Virus record (IMG/VR): IMGVR_UViG_3300022723_000207
Coordinates: 89,185-153,184 of that record
Source: a virus
DNA: 64,000 nt
Direction: 5' to 3' (one strand)
Shown: positions 22,108 through 30,004 of the stretch, piece by piece
How the letters are laid out: each line of letters begins with the position of its first letter
How positions within the stretch are numbered: position 1 is the stretch's first letter
Position numbers and translations under genes: made by a program
Notes under the pieces: generated by a model
Told to the model about the DNA's origin: nothing
Database searches by the model: none
What the model saw: the letters and a program-made list of their open reading frames with translations, nothing else

Positions 22108-22185
22108 GGCCCTTTAGCTCAGACGGTCTAGAGCACTTGCTTGTCACGCAAGAGGTCGCGGGTTCGATCCCCGCAAGGGTCGCCA
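22108..22185 (+). tRNA. tRNA-Asp (GTC)
   Basis: Full cloverleaf: GGCCCTT/AAGGGTC acceptor, anticodon arm CTTGC-TTGTCAC-GCAAG, T arm GCGGG-TTCGATC-CCCGC, G discriminator and encoded CCA. Confidence 0.95.
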
Positions 22186-22191
22186 AACTAA

Positions 22192-22217
22192 GTCCCCCAC
22201 TTCGGTGGGGGACTTTT
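22192..22217 (+). terminator. Terminator between tRNA-Asp and tRNA-Glu
   Basis: GTCCCCCAC-TTCG-GTGGGGGAC (9 bp, UUCG tetraloop) followed by TTTT. Strong; it would cut expression of the downstream tRNAs unless read through. Confidence 0.85.
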
Positions 22218-22219
22218 AT

Positions 22220-22291
22220 GCTCCCATGGTCTAGTGGTTATGACGACAGATTTTCAATCTGTAAACAGGAGTTCAATTCTCCTTGGGAGTA
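22220..22291 (+). tRNA. tRNA-Glu (TTC)
   Basis: GCTCCCA/TGGGAGT acceptor, anticodon arm ACAGA-TTTTCAA-TCTGT, T arm AGGAG-TTCAATT-CTCCT. CCA is not encoded (CTA follows the A discriminator). Confidence 0.85.
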
Positions 22292-22300
22292 CTAGAATAT

Positions 22301-22385
22301 GCACCGACCCTCGCTAAAGAGGGAAGTCTCCTAGGGTTCGCGGCCTATAATGGGGGCTTCGGGTGGGGTAGAACCATCTCGGTGC
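22301..22385 (+). ncRNA. Candidate structured RNA between tRNA genes
   Basis: GCACCGA (22301-22307) pairs with TCGGTGC (22379-22385) around a 71-base interior. The interior holds CCCTC/GAGGG and GC-rich segments but no T arm, so it is not a tRNA. It could be a processing hairpin or a degenerated element. Confidence 0.4.
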
Positions 22386-22390
22386 TCTAT

Positions 22391-22465
22391 GCAGATATGG
22401 TGATAATGGTAGCACGTCGCCTTGCCAAGGCGAGGGCGCGGGTTCGATTCCCGCTATCTGCTCCA
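22391..22465 (+). tRNA. tRNA-Gly (GCC)
   Basis: GCAGATA/TATCTGC acceptor, anticodon arm TCGCC-TTGCCAA-GGCGA, T arm GCGGG-TTCGATT-CCCGC, encoded CCA. Confidence 0.95.
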
Positions 22466-22477
22466 GTTTGTCGTAGT

Positions 22478-22524
22478 GAGCCCACTGTAGAAGGCCCTGG
22501 GTTCAAGTCCCAGTACCCACACCA
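22478..22524 (+). pseudogene. 3' remnant of a tRNA (Tyr-like)
   Basis: An intact T arm CTGGG-TTCAAGT-CCCAG, acceptor strand TACCCAC and CCA are present, preceded by CACTGTAGAAGG, like a tRNA-Tyr anticodon loop. No GTGGGTA strand or D arm lies upstream, and none is found downstream as in the permuted tRNAs. The 5' half was probably lost by recombination with tRNA-Gly. Confidence 0.5.
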
Positions 22525-22527
22525 CCT

Positions 22528-22643
22528 TAGGGGTAGATGCGATTGGTGAGCATTTCGTTATGGCGTCCTGCGGTAGCGCTGCCATAGGGACACGGGCTTG
22601 CCCGTACTAGCGAATGAAGCAGGTTCGATTCCTGCACCCCTAA
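22528..22643 (+). tRNA. tRNA-like gene with a roughly 42-base insertion in the anticodon loop
   Basis: TAGGGGT/ACCCCTA acceptor (7/7), D arm ATGC-GATTGGTGA-GCAT, T arm GCAGG-TTCGATT-CCTGC and an anticodon stem TCGTT/AGCGA are all present. The loop, however, holds 49 bases with two hairpins: TATGGC/GCCATA and ACGGGC-TT-GCCCGT. The anticodon cannot be read without knowing whether the insert is removed. CCA is not encoded. Confidence 0.65.
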
Positions 22644-22648
22644 CAATT

Positions 22649-22704
22649 AACCCAGCTGAGGTTCGACCTTTCACAGGAGGGATGGGCTGTGACCCAGCTG
22701 GGTT
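22649..22704 (+). terminator. Hairpin closing the tRNA cluster
   Basis: AACCCAGCTG (22649-22658) pairs perfectly with CAGCTGGGTT (22695-22704) around a 36-base loop; a pyrimidine-rich stretch follows. Terminator-like but with an unusually large loop. Confidence 0.5.
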
Positions 22705-22807
22705 CCTTCTTCCTTATGCTCGTGAAACGGGCGCTGGCAGAACCCCCAGTATCGTGGCAGGCGATTGAGTGTTATTAATTAGTGGATTGTTATTGTTACA
22801 AACAGGC

Positions 22808-23050
22808 ATGAATGGTGTGCATTATATCGATGGTTATAAAATATATATTGAAGATGGTATGTTGTATGTCAATAGTGTTAAAGATAAAAGATTTAAGACT
22901 CCTGCCGGTGTTGTCTTTGCCACTGGCAGTGTTTTTAGATCTTATAGGAAACACTTTTATCATGAATATGGAAGAGCTTATGTTGGTGATAAGATTGTGA
23001 GTGAAGAAGTATCTAAGGAGGTTATTTGTAAGATCAAAGATATGTTATGA
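22808..23050 (+). CDS. Hypothetical protein, 80 aa
   Basis: Start set at ATG 22808, since the in-frame upstream part is a hydrophobic run with no ribosome site. Strand-rich (YKIYIEDGMLYVNSV), with no recognised family. The stop overlaps the next gene by 4 bases. Confidence 0.5.
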   Translation: MNGVHYIDGYKIYIEDGMLYVNSVKDKRFKTPAGVVFATGSVFRSYRKHFYHEYGRAYVGDKIVSEEVSKEVICKIKDML

Positions 23051-23922
23051 TTGATTTAATTAGCAAGCTGTTGATATCAGAGTCAAGAAAGCTTTCTGAA
23101 GCATTTTCTGCTCAGAATAAAAGAGCATATCAACGTGAATATGACAGAATTAAAGACCAATTAATAAGTTATGATTTAAATCCTGATGATTTTGTAAAAA
23201 ATGATGCCAGAGTTACTACTGGTGAAATGAGAAAAATTAAAAATGCTATTCAAAAGGTACAACAGGAGAAAGAGTTACAGGCTAGAAAAAGCGCTGAAAC
23301 TCAAGATATCCAAGATCAAATTGATGATCTTTATGACCAGTTAGAAGCTGCTGGCAAGCAAGACATTGCTGACGAGCTTCTTCAACAATCTACAGGGAAA
23401 GAAGATCCTAATAGTTGGTTGTTAGATCAATATAAGTCTGTACTAGACCCAGAGCATGGTTGGGAGCAAAGAGGTAAAGATTTAGAAGCTGAGATGCCAA
23501 GAGACATGCCTGATGTGGACAAAAGAGGTCATGACATAGCTGACTTTGATGTGGACGAATTACCTGCTGATGTAGAAGATGATTCTAACATCAGAAGATT
23601 CAAGCATATGACTTTGAAAATAATGAATTTATTGGATATTTCAAGAGTAGAAATGGCATCATTAATGAACCATTTGAACATAGATAGCCACATTATAAGT
23701 AATATATTTCCCACTGTTAGACAGAGCAAAATCCAAAATGTGGCCCATGCTAGGGCTGCCAAAAAGATACAGAATGCAGACCCAGAGGTAAAAGCTGCAT
23801 TGAAAAATTCACTAAGCGCAATAATGCAGCATGGAACTTATAAACTTGGAGAAGACATAGTTATTATGTCTGAGTCTGGTGTCAGTCTAATACCAGCTGG
23901 GACTAAGATCTTAATTGTGTGA
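23047..23922 (+). CDS. Hypothetical helical protein, 291 aa
   Basis: A largely helical protein rich in D/E/K/Q. There is a coiled-coil-prone segment at about 60-115 and an acidic linker at about 150-185. A C-terminal part ends in a strand-rich 'SGVSLIPAGTKILIV'. The N terminus 'LISKLLISESRKL' resembles starts of several acidic phage proteins in this window. Function unknown. Confidence 0.55.
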   Translation: MIDLISKLLISESRKLSEAFSAQNKRAYQREYDRIKDQLISYDLNPDDFVKNDARVTTGEMRKIKNAIQKVQQEKELQARKSAETQDIQDQIDDLYDQLEAAGKQDIADELLQQSTGKEDPNSWLLDQYKSVLDPEHGWEQRGKDLEAEMPRDMPDVDKRGHDIADFDVDELPADVEDDSNIRRFKHMTLKIMNLLDISRVEMASLMNHLNIDSHIISNIFPTVRQSKIQNVAHARAAKKIQNADPEVKAALKNSLSAIMQHGTYKLGEDIVIMSESGVSLIPAGTKILIV

Positions 23923-24067
23923 GATACTTAGGACATTTTGACATATGAATAGGGCATGCCTTTTGAACTATTTGGATTACTCATGACATTCACAAGGGTC
24001 CCTTATGGAGTACCACAGAGTATTTCATTTACATGCAAAACTCATCTGATTTAGTAAAAGAAGTGCG

Positions 24068-24280
24068 TTGCAACAGAATGTCTTCCTCAAGCTGGGAGAC
24101 AATTGGTACAAGTACACGATGCCAAGTGGTGTTTTAGGTGACATGTTGATGGCTCTTAGTCTTGGTAAATACTATAATTCCTTTATTAGAGGGAATTTTG
24201 GTGAGGCTCGTACTACTCAAGCGGCTGTGAGTAAGGCCAAAGCGAGAGTTTTGTATGTGCAGCCAAGTAAAGAGAACTAG
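24068..24280 (+). CDS. KTSC-like small protein
   Basis: About 70 residues starting at TTG. 'NWYKYTMPSGVLGDMLMALSLGKYYNSFIRGNF' follows the KTSC pattern (Y-x-Y, P, small helix, S-x-G-x-x-[FY]N). KTSC proteins are small, often linked to lysyl-tRNA synthetase and phages, and of unknown role. The start is uncertain; no Shine-Dalgarno is evident. Confidence 0.4.
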   Translation: MQQNVFLKLGDNWYKYTMPSGVLGDMLMALSLGKYYNSFIRGNFGEARTTQAAVSKAKARVLYVQPSKEN

Positions 24281-24426
24281 CCTTGTGATATCGGGGGTTC
24301 CTGCTAGAGCTGCTATTATAGTGTAATCGACATTTATTAGTTAAGTTTAGACAAGAAATTTTCAATAGTGGCCCCCGTTTGTCATGGTGATACTAGTTGT
24401 AGCGTGCGGCAATACATGATATTTAT

Positions 24427-24504
24427 GCGCTGGTAGCTCAGTCTGGTTAGAGCGCACGCCTGATAAGCGTGTTGTCGGTGGTTCAAATCCACCTCAGCGC
24501 ACCA
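24427..24504 (+). tRNA. tRNA-Ile (GAT)
   Basis: GCGCTGG/TCAGCGC acceptor, anticodon arm CACGC-CTGATAA-GCGTG, T arm GGTGG-TTCAAAT-CCACC, encoded CCA. The opposite-strand gene that follows ends two bases later. Confidence 0.95.
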
Positions 24505-24505
24505 T

Positions 24506-25195
24506 TCAAATGATGAGCCGTTGCCGCAAACTCAATAACTCATCGTCATTTATTATTTTAGATTTAATTTCTGGCCAATCGCTTCTCTTAGAATAATTTG
24601 AGGGGTCATTCCACCGAGTTAGTCGATTGTCGCTATCGTAAGAAGAACCACACCAAGCTATTTTACTCAAAGTTGAATCGTTGTTCACTTTATTGAATTT
24701 AGATGCTATTCTTTGTCTGTACATTTTGTTTTGGACCCATTTATCATAAACAATAGTAAATGATATATTTAAGACTTTTGAGTTAATTGATTCTTTAGCA
24801 CAATTTTTCCATAGCGATATATCTTTATCAGTATAAAGGCCGGATTTGACCCTACTTGCTATCAAGTGTAAAGGGTCTCTTAATATCATTATGGAATATT
24901 CATTGGTGCTTTCGCCAATTGTTTTTTCTTTGTCTGGCACTAACTCCTGATATACTAATGTAGGATCGACATCTTCGTAACTGTAAATTAAGCATTCTCT
25001 ATCTTCAGTGTTGTCCCGTAATTTTTGGTATTGGGGGATATCAAAAACGTTGTTGTTTGCTTCACATATTGGACTGCGGTAACATACTACATCGTTAAAG
25101 AATAATACTTTATCGAAGTGACTTGCTATCCAATTAATAATGCAGTGATTACCACTTCGCTTCATACCAAATATTCTAAATTCGTTGTCATTCAT
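24506..25195 (-). CDS. Sulfotransferase-like protein 2
   Basis: 229 residues from ATG 25195. A longer frame would run through the tRNA-Glu on the other strand, so it is not used. 'GMKRSGNHCIINWI' is a P-loop of sulfotransferase type and 'SIMILRDPLHLIASR' the 3'-phosphate strand. It probably transfers sulfate from PAPS to a glycan or peptide. It lies between two plus-strand tRNAs. Confidence 0.65.
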   Translation of the reverse strand: MNDNEFRIFGMKRSGNHCIINWIASHFDKVLFFNDVVCYRSPICEANNNVFDIPQYQKLRDNTEDRECLIYSYEDVDPTLVYQELVPDKEKTIGESTNEYSIMILRDPLHLIASRVKSGLYTDKDISLWKNCAKESINSKVLNISFTIVYDKWVQNKMYRQRIASKFNKVNNDSTLSKIAWCGSSYDSDNRLTRWNDPSNYSKRSDWPEIKSKIINDDELLSLRQRLII

Positions 25196-25207
25196 ATCAC
25201 TAGTTAC

Positions 25208-25283
25208 GCTCCCTTCATCTAGTGGCCTAGGATGCGAGATTCTCAGTCTCGTCACACCGGTTCAAATCCGGTAGGTAGTACCA
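25208..25283 (+). tRNA. tRNA-Glu (CTC)
   Basis: Anticodon arm CGAGA-TTCTCAG-TCTCG, T arm ACCGG-TTCAAAT-CCGGT, encoded CCA. The acceptor GCTCCCT/AGGTAGT has one C.U mismatch and a G.U pair, so it may be slightly degraded. Confidence 0.85.
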
Positions 25284-25334
25284 GACTCAAAGATAATACA
25301 AGTTATATTTTCAAGATATAGCTAAGGATGGTCG

Positions 25335-25868
25335 ATGGGTACAGGCGATATGTTCGATGATAGTGGTGGATATAAAAGTCATCACCATAAGTCTCGTGAG
25401 GTTACTCCAGAAGAGCTTCAAGAGTTAGAACGTCGTGCTCGTAAAGAAGGTAAGCGCGATATAATTTTGTCTCAGTTGGTGGATCAGCAAGCAGAGACGG
25501 TTAAGGCTCTTAGAGAGGTCAATATCAGGCTGGCTGAGGGTGGTAGAGACATTGATCGTTTAGATGAGGAACATAGCCAGACTATTCAGTCGGTAAAGGC
25601 TATTGGTGTCCAGGCTCAAAAAGCTACTGATTTAATGACTGCGCATGTCGCTCAGTGTGATGAGCGTTGGAACATGCTTAAAAAACAGATAAATATAAAT
25701 GAGCAAAAGACTGATAAGCAGCCCACTGTTGTTCAGACAGTGGTTGCAAATGTCTTGAGTGCCCTTGTGATAGCTGCAGTAATGGGTGGATTAATGGCTT
25801 GGATAATGTTGGGCAACCAGCCTAAACAGCAACAGCCATCAACACCGCCTACTCACAACAAACCTTGA
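25335..25868 (+). CDS. Coiled-coil protein with C-terminal membrane helix
   Basis: 177 residues: Gly/His-rich start, a long charged helix (about 25-125) and one membrane helix at about 138-160 ('VLSALVIAAVMGGLMAWIML'), with a Pro/Gln tail. The topology fits a tail-anchored inner-membrane protein. No holin or spanin signature. It precedes a response regulator by 7 bases. Confidence 0.55.
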   Translation: MGTGDMFDDSGGYKSHHHKSREVTPEELQELERRARKEGKRDIILSQLVDQQAETVKALREVNIRLAEGGRDIDRLDEEHSQTIQSVKAIGVQAQKATDLMTAHVAQCDERWNMLKKQININEQKTDKQPTVVQTVVANVLSALVIAAVMGGLMAWIMLGNQPKQQQPSTPPTHNKP

Positions 25869-25875
25869 GGGTATC

Positions 25876-26280
25876 ATGCCTAGCAAAGTATTATTGGTTG
25901 AAGATGAGAAGCTTGCAGCTAAATATTTTAAAAGAGCTTTAGAATCTCATAACATTGAAGTAGACTATTATGAGTCACTAGAAGAACTTAGAGAGCATTA
26001 TGGCGATTTGAACCAATATAAAATGGTATTTGTCGATTTGCGCTTAGATAAAAATGGATGGCATATTGGTGGCAAGGACGTTTTAAAAGAGATGCTTGAT
26101 GTTTCTGATATGCCGTTTTATGTTATTTGGACGGCTTATGGGGAATGCCCAGAGGCACGAGAATGTTTGAATATAGGTGCATCGCTTATAATGTCTAAAG
26201 ATGGCAATTCTGATAAGATTTTGGAACTGGCTGGCCATATAGATAAGACTTATGAGCCCAGGAGAGTATATGGATATTGA
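25876..26280 (+). CDS. Single-domain response-regulator receiver protein
   Basis: 134 residues of REC fold: acidic pair in 'LLVEDEKLA', phospho-acceptor Asp in 'VFVDLRLD', switch Thr in 'IWTAYG' and Lys in 'IMSKDG'. No output domain. Phage-encoded receivers could tap a host histidine kinase. GAGGG precedes the ATG. All key residues are intact. Confidence 0.8.
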   Translation: MPSKVLLVEDEKLAAKYFKRALESHNIEVDYYESLEELREHYGDLNQYKMVFVDLRLDKNGWHIGGKDVLKEMLDVSDMPFYVIWTAYGECPEARECLNIGASLIMSKDGNSDKILELAGHIDKTYEPRRVYGY

Positions 26281-26477
26281 ATACCGCTGTAGGTTGGGTG
26301 ATAGAGATTGATTTTGGGTCGTTTTATCAGTTAGAACAAGCTATTAGACAGACTGATTATCAAGATAAGTGAACCGGATTATGCAGGTTTATACTGACAC
26401 TTTTACTAGAGATATATGCCCATCTTAAAACTGTGTTCTATCAATCTATATGGAATTACAGAAGAAACTTTAAACAT

Positions 26478-26553
26478 ATGGGCGTAGCTCAATAGGTAGA
26501 GCAGCTGATTCCAAATCAGCTGGTTGCGGGTTCGATCCCTGCCGCCCATGCCA
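26478..26553 (+). tRNA. tRNA-Trp (CCA)
   Basis: ATGGGCG/CGCCCAT acceptor, anticodon arm GCTGA-TTCCAAA-TCAGC, T arm TGCGGG-type with TTCGATC, G discriminator, encoded CCA. Confidence 0.92.
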
Positions 26554-26634
26554 GAGGGGTCCTGTTGGTGAAAGCTGAATAGTGAGCCGTGCCCCACAGC
26601 CCAACTAGTAGCTATTCAGTGGAAGCCAACTTAT

Positions 26635-26709
26635 GCGAGATTGGTGTAACGGCTAACATCTGACACTTCCAATGTTAGGCTATCGGTTCGATTCCGATAT
26701 CTCGCACCA
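26635..26709 (+). tRNA. tRNA-Gly (TCC)
   Basis: GCGAGAT/ATCTCGC acceptor, anticodon arm TGACA-CTTCCAA-TGTTA (one wobble), T arm ATCGG-TTCGATT-CCGAT, encoded CCA. Confidence 0.92.
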
Positions 26710-26733
26710 TTCAATGGAATTAAGGAGTATGAC

Positions 26734-26907
26734 ATGAACATAGGCGATACTGTGATATTGGAGAGTGGCTCTCCGAAAATGACCATTGTTGGTATTATAA
26801 AAGGTGAAGCTGAATGTTCGTGGTATAGTGCAATCGGCAACATTAAATATGATAAATATTCAATAAGCAAGCTGCGGTCGCTTTCTGCGATCCCAGATAG
26901 ATTTTAG
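26734..26907 (+). CDS. YodC/DUF2158-like small protein
   Basis: 57 residues: 'IGDTVILESGSPKMTIVGI' followed by 'CSWYSAIG' is the DUF2158 pattern (GD-V-L-SGSP-MTV, then C-W), found in many bacteria and phages without known function. AAGGAG sits 9 bases before the ATG. The last base of its stop is the first base of tRNA-Ala, so tRNA processing would cut the message at the stop. Confidence 0.75.
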   Translation: MNIGDTVILESGSPKMTIVGIIKGEAECSWYSAIGNIKYDKYSISKLRSLSAIPDRF

Positions 26908-26982
26908 GGCCTTGGGACTGCTTGGAGTGGTCATCTCCCTTGCAAGGAGAAAAACAGTTGGGTTCGAATCCCAAAAGGTCCA
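26907..26982 (+). tRNA. tRNA-Ala (TGC)
   Basis: GGGCCTT/AAGGTCC acceptor (one G.U), anticodon arm TCTCC-CTTGCAA-GGAGA, T arm TTGGG-TTCGAAT-CCCAA. CCA is not encoded. Confidence 0.88.
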
Positions 26983-27025
26983 CTTTTAGTATTCGTCGGA
27001 TCGTACCCGATAGACTCCACCATAT

Positions 27026-27102
27026 GCCCGGTTAGTTCAGCTGGATAGAACATCTGATTACGGATCAGAAGGTCGTAGGTTCGAGTCCTACACTGGGTGC
27101 CA
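27026..27102 (+). tRNA. tRNA-Arg (ACG)
   Basis: GCCCGGT/ACTGGGT acceptor with two wobbles, anticodon arm TCTGA-TTACGGA-TCAGA, T arm GTAGG-TTCGAGT-CCTAC, encoded CCA. Confidence 0.92.
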
Positions 27103-27130
27103 AACATAATACACTGGTTCCTTGACAACT

Positions 27131-27161
27131 CCGGGGGCAGCCTGTTACAGGTCCCGGTTTT
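27131..27161 (+). terminator. Terminator after tRNA-Arg
   Basis: CCGGG/CCCGG outer stem with inner CCTG-TTA-CAGG, followed by TTTT (27158-27161). Confidence 0.55.
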
Positions 27162-27230
27162 CCACCGCCAGTGTTGTGCCGCTAAGCGAGAAGGAATATG
27201 CGGCGTCGTCGGATGGGGTAAATATAATAT

Positions 27231-27818
27231 ATGAACTTAGGTATGATAAACATCACTGACGAAATGGTCGATCACTATGAAAATAGGACTCAAGATCATA
27301 TCACCTGTGTGAGAAATTGCATTAATCATCTCATGGATAAAAATCCGAATTTAGAAAGTCTTAGGTCTCGTGTGTCACTCCACGATCTCAGCAAGTGGAA
27401 AGAACCAGAATATACGCCTTATATCTGGCTGACGTGGCGCTATAAGTGTAAAGATGATGGCATTGAATTAGAATTGCCAGACGGTATGGATGAGAAGATC
27501 CAGCGGGCAACTTGGCACCACATAACTACTAATCCTCATCATCCAGAGTATTGGGACCAAGACGCAGAGTTTGAAGACAGCCTGAATAAGAGAGACCGCG
27601 ATAAGCCCCCAGAGAAACCCATAGACGCCACCAAAATGGACGATATTTCATTGGCTGAAATGGTTTGTGACTGGAATGCTATGGGACTTGAAAGAGGCAA
27701 TACCAGTAAAGAGTGGGCTGATAAAAATGTCAATGTTAGGTGGTTGTTCACAGATGATCAAGTAGAGAAGATTTATAAATGGATTGGCGATTTAGTAGAT
27801 AAGACTGAATTTCCTTAA
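27231..27818 (+). CDS. DUF5662 family protein
   Basis: 195 residues: 'VSLHDLSKWKEPEYTPY', 'ATWHHITTNPHHPEYWD' and 'LAEMVCDWNAMGLE' match DUF5662, common in phages. The HD and HH pairs with later Asp suggest an HD-like metal hydrolase. Substrate unknown. It starts a forward pair with 27830-28093. Confidence 0.8.
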   Translation: MNLGMINITDEMVDHYENRTQDHITCVRNCINHLMDKNPNLESLRSRVSLHDLSKWKEPEYTPYIWLTWRYKCKDDGIELELPDGMDEKIQRATWHHITTNPHHPEYWDQDAEFEDSLNKRDRDKPPEKPIDATKMDDISLAEMVCDWNAMGLERGNTSKEWADKNVNVRWLFTDDQVEKIYKWIGDLVDKTEFP

Positions 27819-27829
27819 TAGGGGAAACA

Positions 27830-28093
27830 ATGCAAGTATATGAAGCAACTCACGATTTTGGTAGATTCTTGCGTTGGTTTGGTAATGCTAGAGATTGGGT
27901 TAAGATAGATATTGAAGAACTACACGATTCTACTTTATTGGGTAAAGATACGTTTCCATTCTCCGAGGAAGATTTAAAGATATGGCAACAAGCTGGATTA
28001 ATAAAAATGAGCGAAGTAGTTCTTGACCCTAATGATTTTAAACCATACCAAAGCATACTTGTTCGTTGTAAGACTTTGAAAACGCCTATTTAG
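27830..28093 (+). CDS. Hypothetical protein, 87 aa
   Basis: Small alpha/beta protein rich in aromatic residues (FGRFLRWFGNARDW). GGGGAAAC precedes the ATG. The 3' end overlaps a convergent minus-strand gene by 4 bases. No family recognised. Confidence 0.5.
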   Translation: MQVYEATHDFGRFLRWFGNARDWVKIDIEELHDSTLLGKDTFPFSEEDLKIWQQAGLIKMSEVVLDPNDFKPYQSILVRCKTLKTPI

Positions 28094-28920
28094 GGCAACA
28101 TTCTCAGTAACAACGCGGCAGCGCGATCTGGCCTTAGATAATTGTCCCAGATCCAACGCGATTGGCGAGCGTAATGATGCGGGTTGATATCTCTCAATTT
28201 AGTGAGGTCTTCTGGATCTTCTAGAAGGATGTAGTGTTCATTAGGGTTAAAAGGATACTCGAAAATTGGCATATAATTTAGTGCCATGGGCATTCCGCAT
28301 GATGGATATTCATATTCGCGGGTGTTTTTGAGTCTCTTGTGTGATAAGATAATGCCCCAAGTTGATTCGAGCATGGTTTGCAGATATTTTTCTGGAGCGA
28401 TGGGATGGCCTGTTGCAAAGAAATCACCTAATCCCTGCGCATGTTTAATCCATTCGACCCGGCGCATAAGTAAAGCACTGGCTTTACCTGATGTAATAAA
28501 CCCGGTGTATTTTTTGGGACCGTGCCATTGGAATTTGTTAACAAAATCAAACCCGCAAGGGAAAGTAATCCACGGTCTTACAGGACACTTGATCATATCC
28601 TCAAATTCAGGATCGTGATAGAATGACACCCAAAAATCCGGTTTGATATTATTAAACATACCGTTCAAGAATAGCTTATGGTTATGCACTGGCCGCATGA
28701 AAGCTTCAAGGATAACAAGCCTGCCGCCGATTTTGATAAAGCAAAGACCGCCATATTTGGCGCGATATTTATTGCCAAATAATCTTTTTACTTCTTCTAT
28801 GAGCATAGTGTTTTCTGGCTGTTCTTGTCTAGTGACATTAAAAATGCCAGATTTAATTAAAACATCTTCATAACACCGAATAAAATGATGCGGCTTACGA
28901 CTTTCAAGAATTAGGTCCAT
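28090..28920 (-). CDS. Exostosin-like glycosyltransferase (GT-B type), paralogue 2
   Basis: 276 residues. From about residue 190 onward it is clearly homologous to 16974-17816: 'KNTREYEYPSCGMPMALNY', 'FEYPFNPNEHYILLEDPEDL', 'HYARQSRWIWDNYL'. The N-terminal halves differ, suggesting different acceptors. It overlaps the lipase gene start by one base, so the two are co-transcribed. Confidence 0.6.
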   Translation of the reverse strand: MDLILESRKPHHFIRCYEDVLIKSGIFNVTRQEQPENTMLIEEVKRLFGNKYRAKYGGLCFIKIGGRLVILEAFMRPVHNHKLFLNGMFNNIKPDFWVSFYHDPEFEDMIKCPVRPWITFPCGFDFVNKFQWHGPKKYTGFITSGKASALLMRRVEWIKHAQGLGDFFATGHPIAPEKYLQTMLESTWGIILSHKRLKNTREYEYPSCGMPMALNYMPIFEYPFNPNEHYILLEDPEDLTKLRDINPHHYARQSRWIWDNYLRPDRAAALLLRMLP

Positions 28921-29498
28921 TACTTACCTAAATACTCTTTAATACCTTCAATATAATCAGGTATATAATGGTCTTCTGTAGACCAGAATTTCCACCATGG
29001 GGCTTCTTTAGAGCCTAGCCTTGTGGTATTGCCGCCATGTTTGTATCCAAACCACCAGGGCGGCACATGAGTTACCCAGTCACCTCTTCCTTTGATTCTA
29101 GTGTGTTTGTCTTTGATGTGACTGGCGAATCGTTTATTGCCAACACGCGGAGAACCGAGTGTTATGACTGGTTTCTGGAATCGCAATGCGCAAATTTGAG
29201 CAATCGCGCCACCTAAAGAATGACCTAAGAATAAATCGCAGTGCCCGACTATTGGGAATAGTCTTTCTGATTGCTCCCAAAATCCTTGGTGTACTTTGTA
29301 CTCTTCACCGCCAATATTAACTCTTTTTCGGCAAGCTCTAAGGTTATCATAAACATCTTTTGTTCCTGCCTTAGTCCCAGGAATTACGCATATTTCTTGT
29401 CCATTAATATTAAATAAGCTGTATTCAACATGATCTACAGCGCTTTCAGGTTTTAGGTCTGCTTGGAGGAGCAGGCCAGCAGCGTCTAGTAATCTCAT
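28920..29498 (-). CDS. Class 3 (fungal-type) lipase-like protein
   Basis: 192 residues of alpha/beta-hydrolase. The nucleophile elbow is 'LGHSLGGAIAQ'; 'LGSPRVGNKRFA' follows as in lipase_3 enzymes; Asp in 'GDWVTHVPP' and His in 'EDHYIPDY' complete the triad. No signal peptide, so it acts inside the cell or after lysis. A phage lipase might aid membrane breakdown. Confidence 0.8.
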   Translation of the reverse strand: MRLLDAAGLLLQADLKPESAVDHVEYSLFNINGQEICVIPGTKAGTKDVYDNLRACRKRVNIGGEEYKVHQGFWEQSERLFPIVGHCDLFLGHSLGGAIAQICALRFQKPVITLGSPRVGNKRFASHIKDKHTRIKGRGDWVTHVPPWWFGYKHGGNTTRLGSKEAPWWKFWSTEDHYIPDYIEGIKEYLGK

Positions 29499-29516
29499 TG
29501 GTTAACTTTGATATAT

Positions 29517-29590
29517 GATGCTGTGGCGGAATTGGCTAACGCTCTTGATTGCAAATCAAGTATTTGTGGGTTCGAGTCCCACCGGCATCT
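29517..29590 (+). tRNA. tRNA-Cys (GCA)
   Basis: GATGCTG/CGGCATC acceptor, anticodon arm CTTGA-TTGCAAA-TCAAG, T arm GTGGG-TTCGAGT-CCCAC. CCA is not encoded. Second tRNA-Cys of the window. Confidence 0.9.
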
Positions 29591-29595
29591 TTACT

Positions 29596-29985
29596 ATGAG
29601 GTATTGGCTAAACAAATACGATCTTAAAACTAATCCTAGCAATGATCCAAGAAAGAAGCTAGCTAAATTATGTGAAATGTGTTGCAAAAGATACACTAAA
29701 AGTCAGAAGATACAGGGTTAAGATGGCTGCTATAAGCTTGCTTGGCGGCAAGTGCATCAGATGTGAATGGAGTGGCCACATTGCATGTTATGAATTCCAT
29801 CATCCAGACGCTAATAAAGAATGTGAGATAAGTCGGATTTATAATAAATCTTGGGATTTTGTTAAAATGAAGTTGTGAAATGTGAATTATTGTGCATTAA
29901 ATGTCACAAGATCGAACACAGTAATTTCAGCGATGAATGGATGGAAATCGTCCTAGAATATGGCAAAGGTCCATATTCAAACCAA
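29596..29985 (+). pseudogene. Frameshifted HNH endonuclease
   Basis: Three frame segments reassemble one HNH protein. 'KLCEMCCKRYTKSQK' reads from 29596, 'LGGKCIRCEWSGH ... YEFHHPDANK ... WDFVKMKL' in the next frame to about 29877, and 'KCELLCIKCHKIEHS' back in the first frame from 29878. The intact relative is at 32344-32904. At least two indels disable it. It lies between tRNA-Cys and tRNA-Phe. Confidence 0.7.
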
Positions 29986-30004
29986 GAGGTTGAAGTTCTT
30001 TTAA

